Shown here: positions 1 through 5,988 of the stretch, piece after piece
Layout of the letters: every line of letters starts with the position of its first letter
Numbering within the stretch: the stretch's first letter is position 1
DNA from: CAZWTD01 sp964637345
Lineage (GTDB): Bacteria > Patescibacteriota > Patescibacteriia > HK-STAS-PATE-3
Length of the DNA: 33,086 bases
Assembly: GCA_964637345.1 (NCBI GenBank)
Contig: CAZWTD010000012.1
Location: 1-33,086 of the forward strand
Direction: 5' to 3'
Program-made: the position numbers and the translations under genes
Notes under the pieces: generated by a model
What the model was told of the DNA's origin: nothing
Databases searched by the model: none
Seen by the model: only the letters and a program-made list of their open reading frames with translations

Positions 1-636
1 TGATGAGCCGCCGTTGCGGTCGTAGGCCTGGTCGAGGAGGGTGGTGTTGCGGGAGACGTAATGTTTGTCTCCATAATTACTCTGACAATTGCACGGCTCG
101 GGATAGCCGTAGAGGTTCGATGTTCCCTTGCGATAGTGAACGTACACGGGGGTGTAATCCTTCGCCGCTGGATTCGAGGTCCGTTGGGTGTTCACGTGGA
201 TGTGAGCAGGCCATTGCGTGTCTGTCGTTCCGCTTTTCCCGCAGAAACCAAGAACCTGGCCTTGGAACACGTACTCGCCCTGTACTGCCGCGAATCCCTT
301 GAGATGAGCGACGCGACCGTAGTGCCCACCGCCATAGTCGATCAGCACGACATTGCCGTACGCGCTGTTGCTTCCGTTCTGTCTTTTGGAGCGCCCAGCG
401 AAAACGACGATTCCGCGCGCCGGGGCGATGACCGGACTTCCGAGATCGAAGTCCAACGAGCCAAGATTGTAGTCCCAGGCCGCCTCATCTTGATGAGTCG
501 GCGCGCTGTCCCAGCCCTGTGAACACCACCAGTCCGCTCCAGGCAAGAAGGGTAGGTGGAGATCCGCTGGCTCAGCTATGGCTGAAACTACCAACCCGCA
601 AGAAGCCAACAACACAAGAAACCAAGAGCGGAACAT
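1..636 (-). CDS. Secreted M23-family peptidase (partial, runs off left edge)
   Basis: This is the N-terminal 212 codons of a gene that continues beyond the window. The product starts with a signal peptide (positive MFR, hydrophobic residues 5-20, Ala-rich cleavage region near 20-21). A lysostaphin/LytM-like fold follows: His48 and Asp55 fit the first zinc-ligand pair, a GNVVLIDYGGG strand is typical of the family, His111 lies in RVAHL, and HIH (145-147) fits the HxH motif. M23 enzymes cut peptidoglycan cross-links or interpeptides outside the membrane. The ATG at 636 has an AGGAGG ribosome binding site 6 nt upstream, preceded by a small GAAA-loop hairpin (646-664). It lies 67 nt downstream of the 704-1396 gene on the same strand. 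The family is clear; the substrate bond is not. Confidence 0.82.
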   Translation of the reverse strand, partial: MFRSWFLVLLASCGLVVSAIAEPADLHLPFLPGADWWCSQGWDSAPTHQDEAAWDYNLGSLDFDLGSPVIAPARGIVVFAGRSKRQNGSNSAYGNVVLIDYGGGHYGRVAHLKGFAAVQGEYVFQGQVLGFCGKSGTTDTQWPAHIHVNTQRTSNPAAKDYTPVYVHYRKGTSNLYGYPEPCNCQSNYGDKHYVSRNTTLLDQAYDRNGGSS

Positions 637-703
637 GAGTTACCTCCTGTCTGTTTCCAGACGGTTTTGATTTGACCCGTTGTCAATGAGCGACGAACGA
701 ACC

Positions 704-1396
704 CTACAGCAGTTGCAGTGTGTTCAGTACCGCATTGCAAAACTGACCATACTTTGCTTCTTCGTCTGTCGGCACTGCACCACGTAATCCATAAAATCCA
801 TATCGAAGTAGCATATTTTCTACCGTAAAGAAAAACGAATAGGATTGTTGCGCGTTCGGCCCGCCTTCCTCGATAAGGATTCCCGAAATTCCGTTGATGT
901 TTTCCTCTTGCTGCTTCTGGATATTTAAGCCCTCATCGCCTGCTGGTACGTAAAGATTAGCTCCTTCAATCCATTCAGGAATACTCTTCGAACCAAGGGA
1001 TGACGCGATAAGATAACACTGACGGTACTCCGGACCCATCCATTCCTCCGCCAATGGCTCAGCTGGCTCAATAATATATTCAGCTATGGAGGGCGTGGCC
1101 TGGAAGCTGCCGCTTTGAATCCCTTCCTTTTTCACAATCCAGTCTGACGGAAGTCGAAAGCTAACCCCATACTCCGCAACCTCATAACTTTTCCACCCGT
1201 CAGTACTCACTGGGGCGATATTCGCCAATGTATTCGCGTTTCCTGAAGAATTCCGATTTCCAGTGCCGAGGTCCGATTCGACCTCCTGGCTGCTCGCATA
1301 CCAGAAACCTACACCGGCCAGAATAACAACCGCTCCAAGTATTCCCCAAAAGATAAGCTGGTTCTTTAGCTGCTTCGCATTTCCTAGCTCTTTCAT
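704..1396 (-). CDS. Membrane-anchored PsbP/Mog1-like domain protein of unknown function
   Basis: The product is about 230 residues. A short cytoplasmic N-terminus with Lys and Asn is followed by one transmembrane helix (about residues 11-31), a Ser/Asn-rich linker and an extracytoplasmic domain that opens with YGVSFRLPSDW. That phrase is typical of PsbP/Mog1/DUF1795-like alpha-beta sandwich domains, which bind partners or ligands rather than catalyse. ATG 1396 has GGAG 8 nt upstream. An alternative GTG at 1468 adds 24 residues and sits 11 nt after a good -10 box (1480-1485), so a leaderless long form is possible. The gene diverges from the receiver-like gene at 1596 and lies upstream of the M23 gene on the same strand. 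The fold is inferred from short sequence resemblance only. Confidence 0.72.
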   Translation of the reverse strand: MKELGNAKQLKNQLIFWGILGAVVILAGVGFWYASSQEVESDLGTGNRNSSGNANTLANIAPVSTDGWKSYEVAEYGVSFRLPSDWIVKKEGIQSGSFQATPSIAEYIIEPAEPLAEEWMGPEYRQCYLIASSLGSKSIPEWIEGANLYVPAGDEGLNIQKQQEENINGISGILIEEGGPNAQQSYSFFFTVENMLLRYGFYGLRGAVPTDEEAKYGQFCNAVLNTLQLL

Positions 1397-1479
1397 TGGA
1401 CTATTCTCCATATGATTGAAATTAGTGCATACAAAACGGGCGACGACTTCACTCTGGAAGATCGCCACCTTCTGAAATC

Positions 1480-1507
1480 ATCATATACCCTTCGTTGCCG
1501 CTGTCAA
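1480..1507 (-). promoter_or_regulatory. Sigma70-type promoter for the 704-1396 gene
   Basis: On the minus strand a perfect -35 TTGACA (1507-1502) is followed by a 16-bp spacer and -10 TATGAT (1485-1480). Transcription would start near 1473. This sits back to back with the plus-strand promoter at 1518-1546. Confidence 0.68.
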
Positions 1508-1517
1508 GTATTTCATC

Positions 1518-1546
1518 TTGACCCCAGTCTTCGACTCAACTACGCT
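1518..1546 (+). promoter_or_regulatory. Sigma70-type promoter for the first receiver-like gene
   Basis: TTGACC (1518-1523), a 17-bp spacer and TACGCT (1541-1546) precede the 1596 gene. The leader of about 40 nt ends in the AAGGAGGG ribosome binding site at 1585-1592. Confidence 0.55.
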
Positions 1547-1595
1547 AAAAGAAGACACTCCAACTCGTGATCGAAGCGGACCATAAGGAGGGACT

Positions 1596-2345
1596 ATGGC
1601 CACCGTCCTGATCTTTGACATGATCGACTGGCGACTGCACGAAACCGCCGCGCTCATCTCAGGTCATCGGGTCGTAACGGCCAATGACCCGAAGGCCGCG
1701 CTTCATCTCCTCGGCGACCCGAAGCAGGAAATCGCGGCTGTGGTCGCGGACTGGGAGCAATCCTACGGCCCGCGACTCATCAAGCGGACCTACGAAACGC
1801 TCAAGACGATTGAGCAGGCCTTCATCCTCGTCCGCGATCGCCGGCCGAAAACCCGAGAGCGACGAATTGAGATCTACAACCGCTCAACCGCCTTTTGCGC
1901 GGCCGGCCTCGTTTACCGCTCACGACCGAAACGGCGCTTCCGCTTCGAGCTCAACGACACCCTGAACGACGTCTTGATGCTGAGCTGGCTTTATCGGATC
2001 AATCCCTACGGCTTCCCCTTTGCAGCGACGCCGCGAAGCGACCGCTACGCCGAACTCTACCTCAACTCCTCGCTCTCCGAGTTGGTTGCGTTCATGGGCG
2101 GCTGGGAAGCGGTCCGGGAGGCTACGGATTGGGAAAAGCTCGCCGGCGCCGACGAACGCGTCAATGACCTCTTCATCCTCCTCCAGCGCTGGGCCGACGC
2201 CTTCGACCGCGACCACACGGAACTCATGACGCGAGTTCTCGCTGCACTCGGAAAAGCCAGGCGGAATCCCAGACGGCTCCGGAATCGCATGATCGGCGAA
2301 TTGGCCGAGGCCGTTCCGATCGAAAAGCTCGTCAGTACGAACTAG
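1596..2345 (+). CDS. Receiver-like two-domain protein, paralogue 1 (unknown function)
   Basis: The product is 249 residues. The first ~115 resemble a response-regulator receiver fold: a VLIFD first strand, a central VVADW strand carrying a possible phosphoacceptor Asp near residue 52, and a late GLVYRS strand where receivers usually have a conserved Lys-Pro. The second acidic residue of the usual pair is missing (VLIFDMID), so phosphorylation is doubtful. The C-terminal half matches no output domain I recognise but shares a GGW-x3-R-x-A-x2-W-x2-LA block with the protein at 2465-3220. AAGGAGGG lies just upstream of the ATG and a strong terminator follows at 2353. The pair probably arose by tandem duplication. 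Function is unknown. Confidence 0.8.
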   Translation: MATVLIFDMIDWRLHETAALISGHRVVTANDPKAALHLLGDPKQEIAAVVADWEQSYGPRLIKRTYETLKTIEQAFILVRDRRPKTRERRIEIYNRSTAFCAAGLVYRSRPKRRFRFELNDTLNDVLMLSWLYRINPYGFPFAATPRSDRYAELYLNSSLSELVAFMGGWEAVREATDWEKLAGADERVNDLFILLQRWADAFDRDHTELMTRVLAALGKARRNPRRLRNRMIGELAEAVPIEKLVSTN

Positions 2346-2352
2346 CTCCTTC

Positions 2353-2390
2353 AACGGCGCTCCTCCCCTGGGGCGCCGTTTGATTTTTTT
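2353..2390 (+). terminator. Rho-independent terminator after the 1596 gene
   Basis: A perfect 8-bp stem AACGGCGC/GCGCCGTT (2353-2360 with 2373-2380) closes a 12-nt loop and is followed by TGATTTTTTT. It separates the two paralogous genes, so the second is probably transcribed independently. Confidence 0.85.
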
Positions 2391-2464
2391 CGAACGCTGA
2401 ACTAGGGTACAAATATTCCGGTTTTTGGGGTTACGGACGTACCTGAACAAAGGAAGGGGGCCGT

Positions 2465-3220
2465 ATGGCCAGTGTTTTGGTCTACGACCGAGATGAGGAC
2501 CGCTTAGGCCAGGTCGCAGAGCTCATCCAAGGGCACATCGTCACCTGCGTTGACAATCTTCCGGCTGCGGGAGATCTCGCGCTTCGGGACGGTATTGATC
2601 TCGTGCTCGCGGATTGGACCGACTCGGGCGGACAGCAAATCGCCCGGCAGCTTCGAGAGGAGTTTGGGCTCAAACCGCGGGCGCTCGTGATCTTGAGTCG
2701 CGCGCCGTTGGATCCTGATGATCCTGAATCCAAGCTCCGGCTCTTAAGCGCAGCAATGCAGGTCGGCGCTCATGGGATACTCTATCGGCCCGAGGGTCAA
2801 CGGGCTCTGCTCCACCGCATCAACACGGGGATCACCAGGACGCTCTTCGAGGGCTGGCTCTTGGGTCTGACGAAAGACCCGCGCTTTCCTTTCGATCGAG
2901 AGGTCATGGTTCCGACGAGGTTCACGCGCGGATTCACCGAAGGTCCGCTCGCGCAATTCGCCGAGCTCTTCGGCGGATGGCAGGGACTTCGCGACGCCGC
3001 CCCGTGGAGCTGTCTCGCCCGCGACGCCGACGGCTTCTCCGAAGCGCTTCGAAGGCTCGGAACCTGGGCCTTCCAGTTCTCGCAGGAGAGTGGCGGTTTT
3101 CTTTCCACGCTCCGTCCGAGCGCGGAACCAGCGGTGGAGGCGCGGTCAGCCCTTGCTCAACAGGTCCTCGATCAGCTCCGCCGTCGGCTCGTTGTCGAGC
3201 AGATCCTTCCCCTGAACTAA
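2465..3220 (+). CDS. Receiver-like two-domain protein, paralogue 2 (unknown function)
   Basis: The product is 251 residues and aligns over its whole length with the protein at 1596-2345. Its N-terminal half is the more receiver-like of the two: VLVYDRDED, then DLVLADW with the candidate phosphoacceptor Asp, then VILSRA at the usual Thr/Ser switch position, then GAHGILYRP where Arg replaces the usual Lys. The C-terminal half has the shared FGGW-x3-R-x-A-x2-W-x2-LA block and ends LPLN, against VSTN in the paralogue. A purine-rich GGAAGGGGG site precedes the ATG. Upstream, TACAAA near 2409 could be a -10 box but no good -35 was seen. The 80-residue gene at 3239 follows after 18 nt, so they are probably cotranscribed. 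A signalling or scaffold role is only a guess. Confidence 0.8.
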   Translation: MASVLVYDRDEDRLGQVAELIQGHIVTCVDNLPAAGDLALRDGIDLVLADWTDSGGQQIARQLREEFGLKPRALVILSRAPLDPDDPESKLRLLSAAMQVGAHGILYRPEGQRALLHRINTGITRTLFEGWLLGLTKDPRFPFDREVMVPTRFTRGFTEGPLAQFAELFGGWQGLRDAAPWSCLARDADGFSEALRRLGTWAFQFSQESGGFLSTLRPSAEPAVEARSALAQQVLDQLRRRLVVEQILPLN

Positions 3221-3238
3221 GGCATCTGAGAGGAGGAC

Positions 3239-3481
3239 ATGATGCCGAAAACCTACGTCCCCGTCGGCACGGTTACGAGCGTCCGCAGGAAACGACACGA
3301 GATACGGAGCGATGGATCGAACCGTATCGTGAACGGATCAATGATCCGGGTTGGCGACTACGGGGAGAGCTTCATGGTCACCCAACTCGAAGTGGTCCGC
3401 CTCGGCGACCGCCCGATCCTCGAGCTCCACCGCCGCTTCCCGGTTGGATCGGTGGTCTACCTCGAACAGAACGCACATTAG
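3239..3481 (+). CDS. Small protein of unknown function (80 aa)
   Basis: An 80-residue basic protein with no signal peptide or membrane segment. Alternating hydrophobic strands (YVPVGTVTSV, MIRVGDYG, FMVTQLEVVRL, PILELHRRF, GSVVYLEQ) suggest a small all-beta barrel, but I do not recognise a family. Two ATG codons occur in tandem (3239 and 3242); AGGAGG at 3231-3236 favours either. It starts 18 nt after the second receiver-like gene and ends just before a strong hairpin, so it is the last gene of that unit. Confidence 0.68.
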   Translation: MMPKTYVPVGTVTSVRRKRHEIRSDGSNRIVNGSMIRVGDYGESFMVTQLEVVRLGDRPILELHRRFPVGSVVYLEQNAH

Positions 3482-3485
3482 AAGA

Positions 3486-3523
3486 TGCCCCCGTCCGCTT
3501 AACGCGCGACGGGGGCACTTTGT
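3486..3523 (+). terminator. Hairpin terminator between convergent genes
   Basis: A perfect 10-bp stem TGCCCCCGTC/GACGGGGGCA (3486-3495 with 3508-3517) with a 12-nt loop lies between the stops of the plus-strand 80-residue gene and the minus-strand cupin gene. The T-rich tail is short on both strands (CTTTGT on plus), so it may act in both directions but only modestly. Confidence 0.7.
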
Positions 3524-3524
3524 A

Positions 3525-4031
3525 CTATCGAAACGGTTGCGCCTCGATTTCGGCCAGAGCCGGCTGCGTCGCCTCAACCAGCCGAGAACCGCCGGGCTGA
3601 ACGTACCAGCCGACGACGAGCTTGCACCCAGGCGATGGGACTGGCGCGTGTTCACTCCCCCAACCGTGGACGATCGCGTCGCTATGCCCGATCACTCTTG
3701 TGGTCCGATCTCCCCCGCGGTCCATCATCTGGCCCAGAAAGACCATGATGAATTCGCCGGCCGTATGAACGTGACGCGGGGCGCTCGCTTCGCCCTCAAG
3801 GGCAAAGAACACCGAAAGGTAGCCGCTACGGCGATCCCTCCGAACAAGGGCAAAGGCGGTCTGCCCCACACCATTCGCCCCCGACTGGCGGTTCCAACGA
3901 ATCTGTTCAGCCTCCCAGAGAAACGCGTATCTCTCATTGGAGACAAGATCGTCAATAGAACCTGGCGGGTCCCCAGCCAGCATGGCGGCGACCTTCGCGA
4001 CTAAGCCCAGTTCTTCGTGAACGAATTCCAT
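3525..4031 (-). CDS. Cupin-domain protein
   Basis: The product is 168 residues from ATG 4031, chosen because AAGGAGGA lies directly upstream; a GTG at 4058 would add nine residues. The N-terminal half is mixed alpha-beta. The C-terminal half has the first cupin motif: HVH (87-89), Glu93 and Gly100 with standard spacing (HxH-x3-E-x6-G). A weaker second motif with His122 and His128 follows. These residues usually bind a divalent metal. ChrR-type anti-sigma factors and small metal-dependent dioxygenases share this architecture, but no adjacent sigma factor is visible, so the role is open. The gene is convergent with the receiver-like cassette. Confidence 0.78.
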   Translation of the reverse strand: MEFVHEELGLVAKVAAMLAGDPPGSIDDLVSNERYAFLWEAEQIRWNRQSGANGVGQTAFALVRRDRRSGYLSVFFALEGEASAPRHVHTAGEFIMVFLGQMMDRGGDRTTRVIGHSDAIVHGWGSEHAPVPSPGCKLVVGWYVQPGGSRLVEATQPALAEIEAQPFR

Positions 4032-4041
4032 CCCTCCTCCT

Positions 4042-4272
4042 TGCTCGTTCGCGTGCACTTGTGATGAACTCCGATGCTGGAGGAAACGCTGACAGATTTT
4101 TTCGCTTTTGTCAAGCCAAACAGTACATCGAATATTAAGTATCGCGCTTCCCTATTATTCAAATAATAACAAGCTGAGCCTAACCCGCCGGAGCGATGAA
4201 TATACTAGGAAAAGCACGGACCGGCTTGGAGTCTGAACCTGGGGGCAGAACCGAGGAGCTCGTCGCGGAGGC
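4042..4272. other. Intergenic region between divergent cupin and 83-aa genes
   Basis: No gene is seen in this stretch. The middle is AT-rich compared with the flanks and holds a perfect inverted repeat (TATTATT and AATAATA around a 2-bp centre, 4153-4168). Several AT-rich hexamers could serve as minus-strand -10 boxes for the cupin gene, but none has a convincing -35 at proper spacing. The right end abuts the palindromic promoter at 4273-4324. Confidence 0.5.
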
Positions 4273-4324
4273 GGGTCAAGCTACTTGACCCGAAAAAAAG
4301 AAAATGTATGATGATATCATACAT
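4273..4324 (+). promoter_or_regulatory. Promoter overlapped by two palindromes (likely repressor-controlled)
   Basis: -35 TTGACC (4285-4290), a 16-bp spacer and -10 TATGAT (4307-4312) precede the 83-residue gene. The -35 lies in a perfect inverted repeat (GGGTCAAG, 3-bp centre, CTTGACCC, 4273-4291). The -10 lies in a second one (ATGTATGAT, 3-bp centre, ATCATACAT, 4304-4324). This layout is typical of operators for dimeric repressors, but the regulator is not identified. Confidence 0.65.
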
Positions 4325-4365
4325 TCCCGGCGCTCACGTCGTCCGACCAAAAGGAGGATCTACCC

Positions 4366-4617
4366 ATGTCGGACCCTTGGACCAAAGTCGGCACTGCTTC
4401 GTCAGCCGGAGGCCGCGGCAGTGTGCTCCACTTCAGCCCAGACCCAGGCTTTACGCCGACGAACGGCCAGGAGCTCCGGCTCGGGCGGCCGGTCGATCCT
4501 GACGCTGCCGTGCTCCTCAGCGGCGATAGCCTTCGGGAGCTTCCCGGTGGACGCTACGAGATCGTTGTTCCTCTCGGAACTGGAGCCTACGAAACGCCGG
4601 TTTTCCTCCGGCGCTAG
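4366..4617 (+). CDS. Small protein of unknown function (83 aa)
   Basis: An 83-residue protein with a Gly/Ser-rich start, a central LRLGRPVDPDAAVLL segment and a C-terminal RYEIVVPLGTGAYETPVFLRR-like strand pair; no membrane segment or signal peptide. No family is recognised. The ATG is preceded by AAGGAGG (4351-4357) with 8 nt spacing. The gene is monocistronic, between the twin-palindrome promoter and a perfect-stem terminator, which suggests tightly controlled expression. Confidence 0.68.
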   Translation: MSDPWTKVGTASSAGGRGSVLHFSPDPGFTPTNGQELRLGRPVDPDAAVLLSGDSLRELPGGRYEIVVPLGTGAYETPVFLRR

Positions 4618-4632
4618 TCAGCCCGGTTCCCT

Positions 4633-4669
4633 AAGAGGCCTGTCCCTCCCCGGCAGGCCTCTTCTTCTT
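4633..4669 (+). terminator. Rho-independent terminator after the 83-aa gene
   Basis: A perfect 10-bp stem AAGAGGCCTG/CAGGCCTCTT (4633-4642 with 4654-4663) is followed by a pyrimidine tail CTTCTT. Confidence 0.78.
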
Positions 4670-4736
4670 GCCGAAAAACGCATTTCCTGATACCGTTTCA
4701 ACGTTTCGTGGTAAAAGAACTGAATTGACACAGCCT

Positions 4737-4811
4737 GGGTCCATAGCTCAATGGTAGAGCAACTGCCTTTTAAGCAGTGGGTTGGTGGTTCGATCCCACC
4801 TGGACCCACCA
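4737..4811 (+). tRNA. tRNA-Lys (UUU anticodon)
   Basis: All four arms can be drawn. The acceptor GGGTCCA/TGGACCC is perfect; the D arm is GCTC/GAGC with a short loop; the anticodon stem is ACTGC/GCAGT with loop CTTTTAA (anticodon TTT at 4769-4771); the T arm is GGTGG/CCACC with TTCGATC. The discriminator is A and the CCA end is encoded (4809-4811). It stands alone, not in a tRNA cluster. Confidence 0.97.
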
Positions 4812-4906
4812 GCCTGATACGATCAACGGTGTAGTTGTTATTGACAGGAGCAGACCTTCAGCGTACCGTATGAATACGAGAAATTCTGGTGGCAAGAAGG
4901 GTTGCT

Positions 4907-5236
4907 ATGCATCAGCCAGTAACGAATGAAATGCTCCAAGCCTCTCTCCAGGGTGCAGTCCGGGAGATTATTTCCCATTTCAGCGAAAGCCAGGGAAAGC
5001 AAAATAATCAGCTCTCTCGAATTGAGGAGCGAGTAACTACGATTGAGGGACGCGTCACAGGGATTGAAGGACGGGCGACGGGCATCGAAGGACGAGTTGA
5101 AAGCCTCGGTCACGACGTCGCCAAAATCAAACTCGCCGTCGTCGACCTTATGAGCACGGACCGACACCTTCATAATCTCGTTAGCGTATTACGACGCGAG
5201 GGAATCAAGGTCAACGACGCTGAAGTCTTCGCTTAG
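4907..5236 (+). CDS. Coiled-coil protein with heptad repeats
   Basis: The product is 109 residues from ATG 4907, chosen for its AAGAAGGG site 5 nt upstream; an upstream GTG at 4889 would add six residues. The centre contains four exact-length heptads (IEERVTT, IEGRVTG, IEGRATG, IEGRVES) encoded by four 21-bp units at 5021-5104. Helical flanks include a long N-terminal helix and a C-terminal AKIKLAVVDLM segment. This predicts a parallel coiled-coil oligomer of the loosely t-SNARE/trimeric-fibre-like kind. No membrane segment is seen. Partner and function are unknown. It is convergent with the exonuclease gene. Confidence 0.72.
   Translation: MHQPVTNEMLQASLQGAVREIISHFSESQGKQNNQLSRIEERVTTIEGRVTGIEGRATGIEGRVESLGHDVAKIKLAVVDLMSTDRHLHNLVSVLRREGIKVNDAEVFA
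5021..5104 (+). repeat. Four tandem 21-bp coding repeats
   Basis: Units start at 5021, 5042, 5063 and 5084. Each begins ATTGAGG, ATTGAAGG or ATCGAAGG and encodes one heptad of the coiled coil, so copy number can vary in steps of seven residues without breaking the frame. Confidence 0.85.
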
Positions 5237-5258
5237 GTCGCGTAGGTCGCGAGCCAGC

Positions 5259-5798
5259 TTAACTCGACTTTCCCCGCGCCCGCTCGATGAGCTTGAGGAG
5301 AACGTGGGTCGTTGTTTCAACATCCGCGAGCGCGCGGTGGGCTTTCGGCTGCGGAACCTTCAAGTACGCGGCTACGTTCTTCAAACTGTAGCTCGCGAGG
5401 AGGAGATACTTCTTCGCAATCTCAATCGTATCGATAGTCCGATTCTCGAGCGGCGGCTGACCAAGGCGTTTATACTCCGCATTCAGGAATCCCATATCGA
5501 AGGCGATGTTGTGTCCAACAAGAACCGCGTCTTTGCAAAAGTCACGAAATTCGTTCATCACTTCAGCGCGAACCCGACCCTCGGCCGCGAGCAGCTCATT
5601 GGTAATTCCGTGCACGGCCACCACCTCAGGATCGAGCGAACGATCAATTGTGATGAGCGCATCAAAAACGCCAATCACCTCTTCGCCGCGGAGCCGCTGG
5701 CCAGCCACCTCAATGACGCTATGGCCATCCTCTGGCTTCATGCCCGTCGTCTCAACGTCGAGGACAACGATTTCAACTGGAGTTCCATTTCCTGGCAT
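5259..5798 (-). CDS. dnaQ: DnaQ-like 3'-5' exonuclease (DEDDh family)
   Basis: The product is 179 residues, the size of a stand-alone exonuclease domain. All three Exo motifs are present: DVETTG (Asp14, Glu16), VGHNIAFD (Asp101), and HRALADVE (His154, Asp159), the DEDDh arrangement with the general-base His. Such enzymes remove 3' nucleotides using two metal ions, either as the DNA polymerase III epsilon proofreader or as a separate repair or RNA exonuclease. No polymerase-binding extension is evident, so the exact role is open. The gene is divergent from dnaB, which favours a replication role. Its ATG lies 8 nt after a -10 box with no SD, so the mRNA is probably leaderless. Confidence 0.88.
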   Translation of the reverse strand: MPGNGTPVEIVVLDVETTGMKPEDGHSVIEVAGQRLRGEEVIGVFDALITIDRSLDPEVVAVHGITNELLAAEGRVRAEVMNEFRDFCKDAVLVGHNIAFDMGFLNAEYKRLGQPPLENRTIDTIEIAKKYLLLASYSLKNVAAYLKVPQPKAHRALADVETTTHVLLKLIERARGKSS

Positions 5799-5806
5799 AC
5801 CTGAGC

Positions 5807-5835
5807 AGTGTACCTGGAGATCGAAGGACAGGCAA
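5807..5835 (-). promoter_or_regulatory. Leaderless-type promoter of the exonuclease gene
   Basis: Minus strand TTGCCT (5835-5830), a 17-bp spacer and TACACT (5812-5807), then only 8 nt to the ATG at 5798. The predicted start point falls at or within 1-2 nt of the start codon. Confidence 0.68.
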
Positions 5836-5948
5836 GAAACGCGACTGCCGCGTCGAATCGAAAATCACCTCTTTCCTCGAAATTTGGGATTTGGTCATTG
5901 GTCTTTTTCTCCTCCCTCCCCTGGGGACAGACTGTGGAGCGTTTTGGC

Positions 5949-5977
5949 TTGTCAGACCGACCCAGCCTCACTACAAT
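5949..5977 (+). promoter_or_regulatory. Leaderless-type promoter of dnaB
   Basis: TTGTCA (5949-5954), a 17-bp spacer and TACAAT (5972-5977), then 11 nt to the ATG at 5989. The predicted leader is about 5 nt and has no SD. Confidence 0.72.
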
Positions 5978-5988
5978 ACCAACGCCCT

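Noticed and set aside
3525..4058. GTG 4058 as the cupin start
   Set aside because: The strong AAGGAGGA site is placed for ATG 4031 and lies inside the longer frame.
4725..4730. TTGACA just before the tRNA-Lys as its promoter
   Set aside because: It lies only 6 nt before the mature tRNA 5' end, leaving no room for a -10 box.
5042..5104. IEGR units as protease (factor Xa) sites
   Set aside because: The match is a coincidence of the coiled-coil heptad. No biological link in bacteria.
5021..5104. CRISPR-like repeat array
   Set aside because: Units are contiguous 21-bp coding heptads without spacers. No CRISPR repeats or cas genes were seen anywhere in the window.
5506..5988. N-terminal extension of dnaB upstream of 5989
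   Set aside because: It runs through the exonuclease gene and the divergent promoter region and encodes low-complexity Ser/Thr/Arg sequence. The DnaB family start fits ATG 5989.
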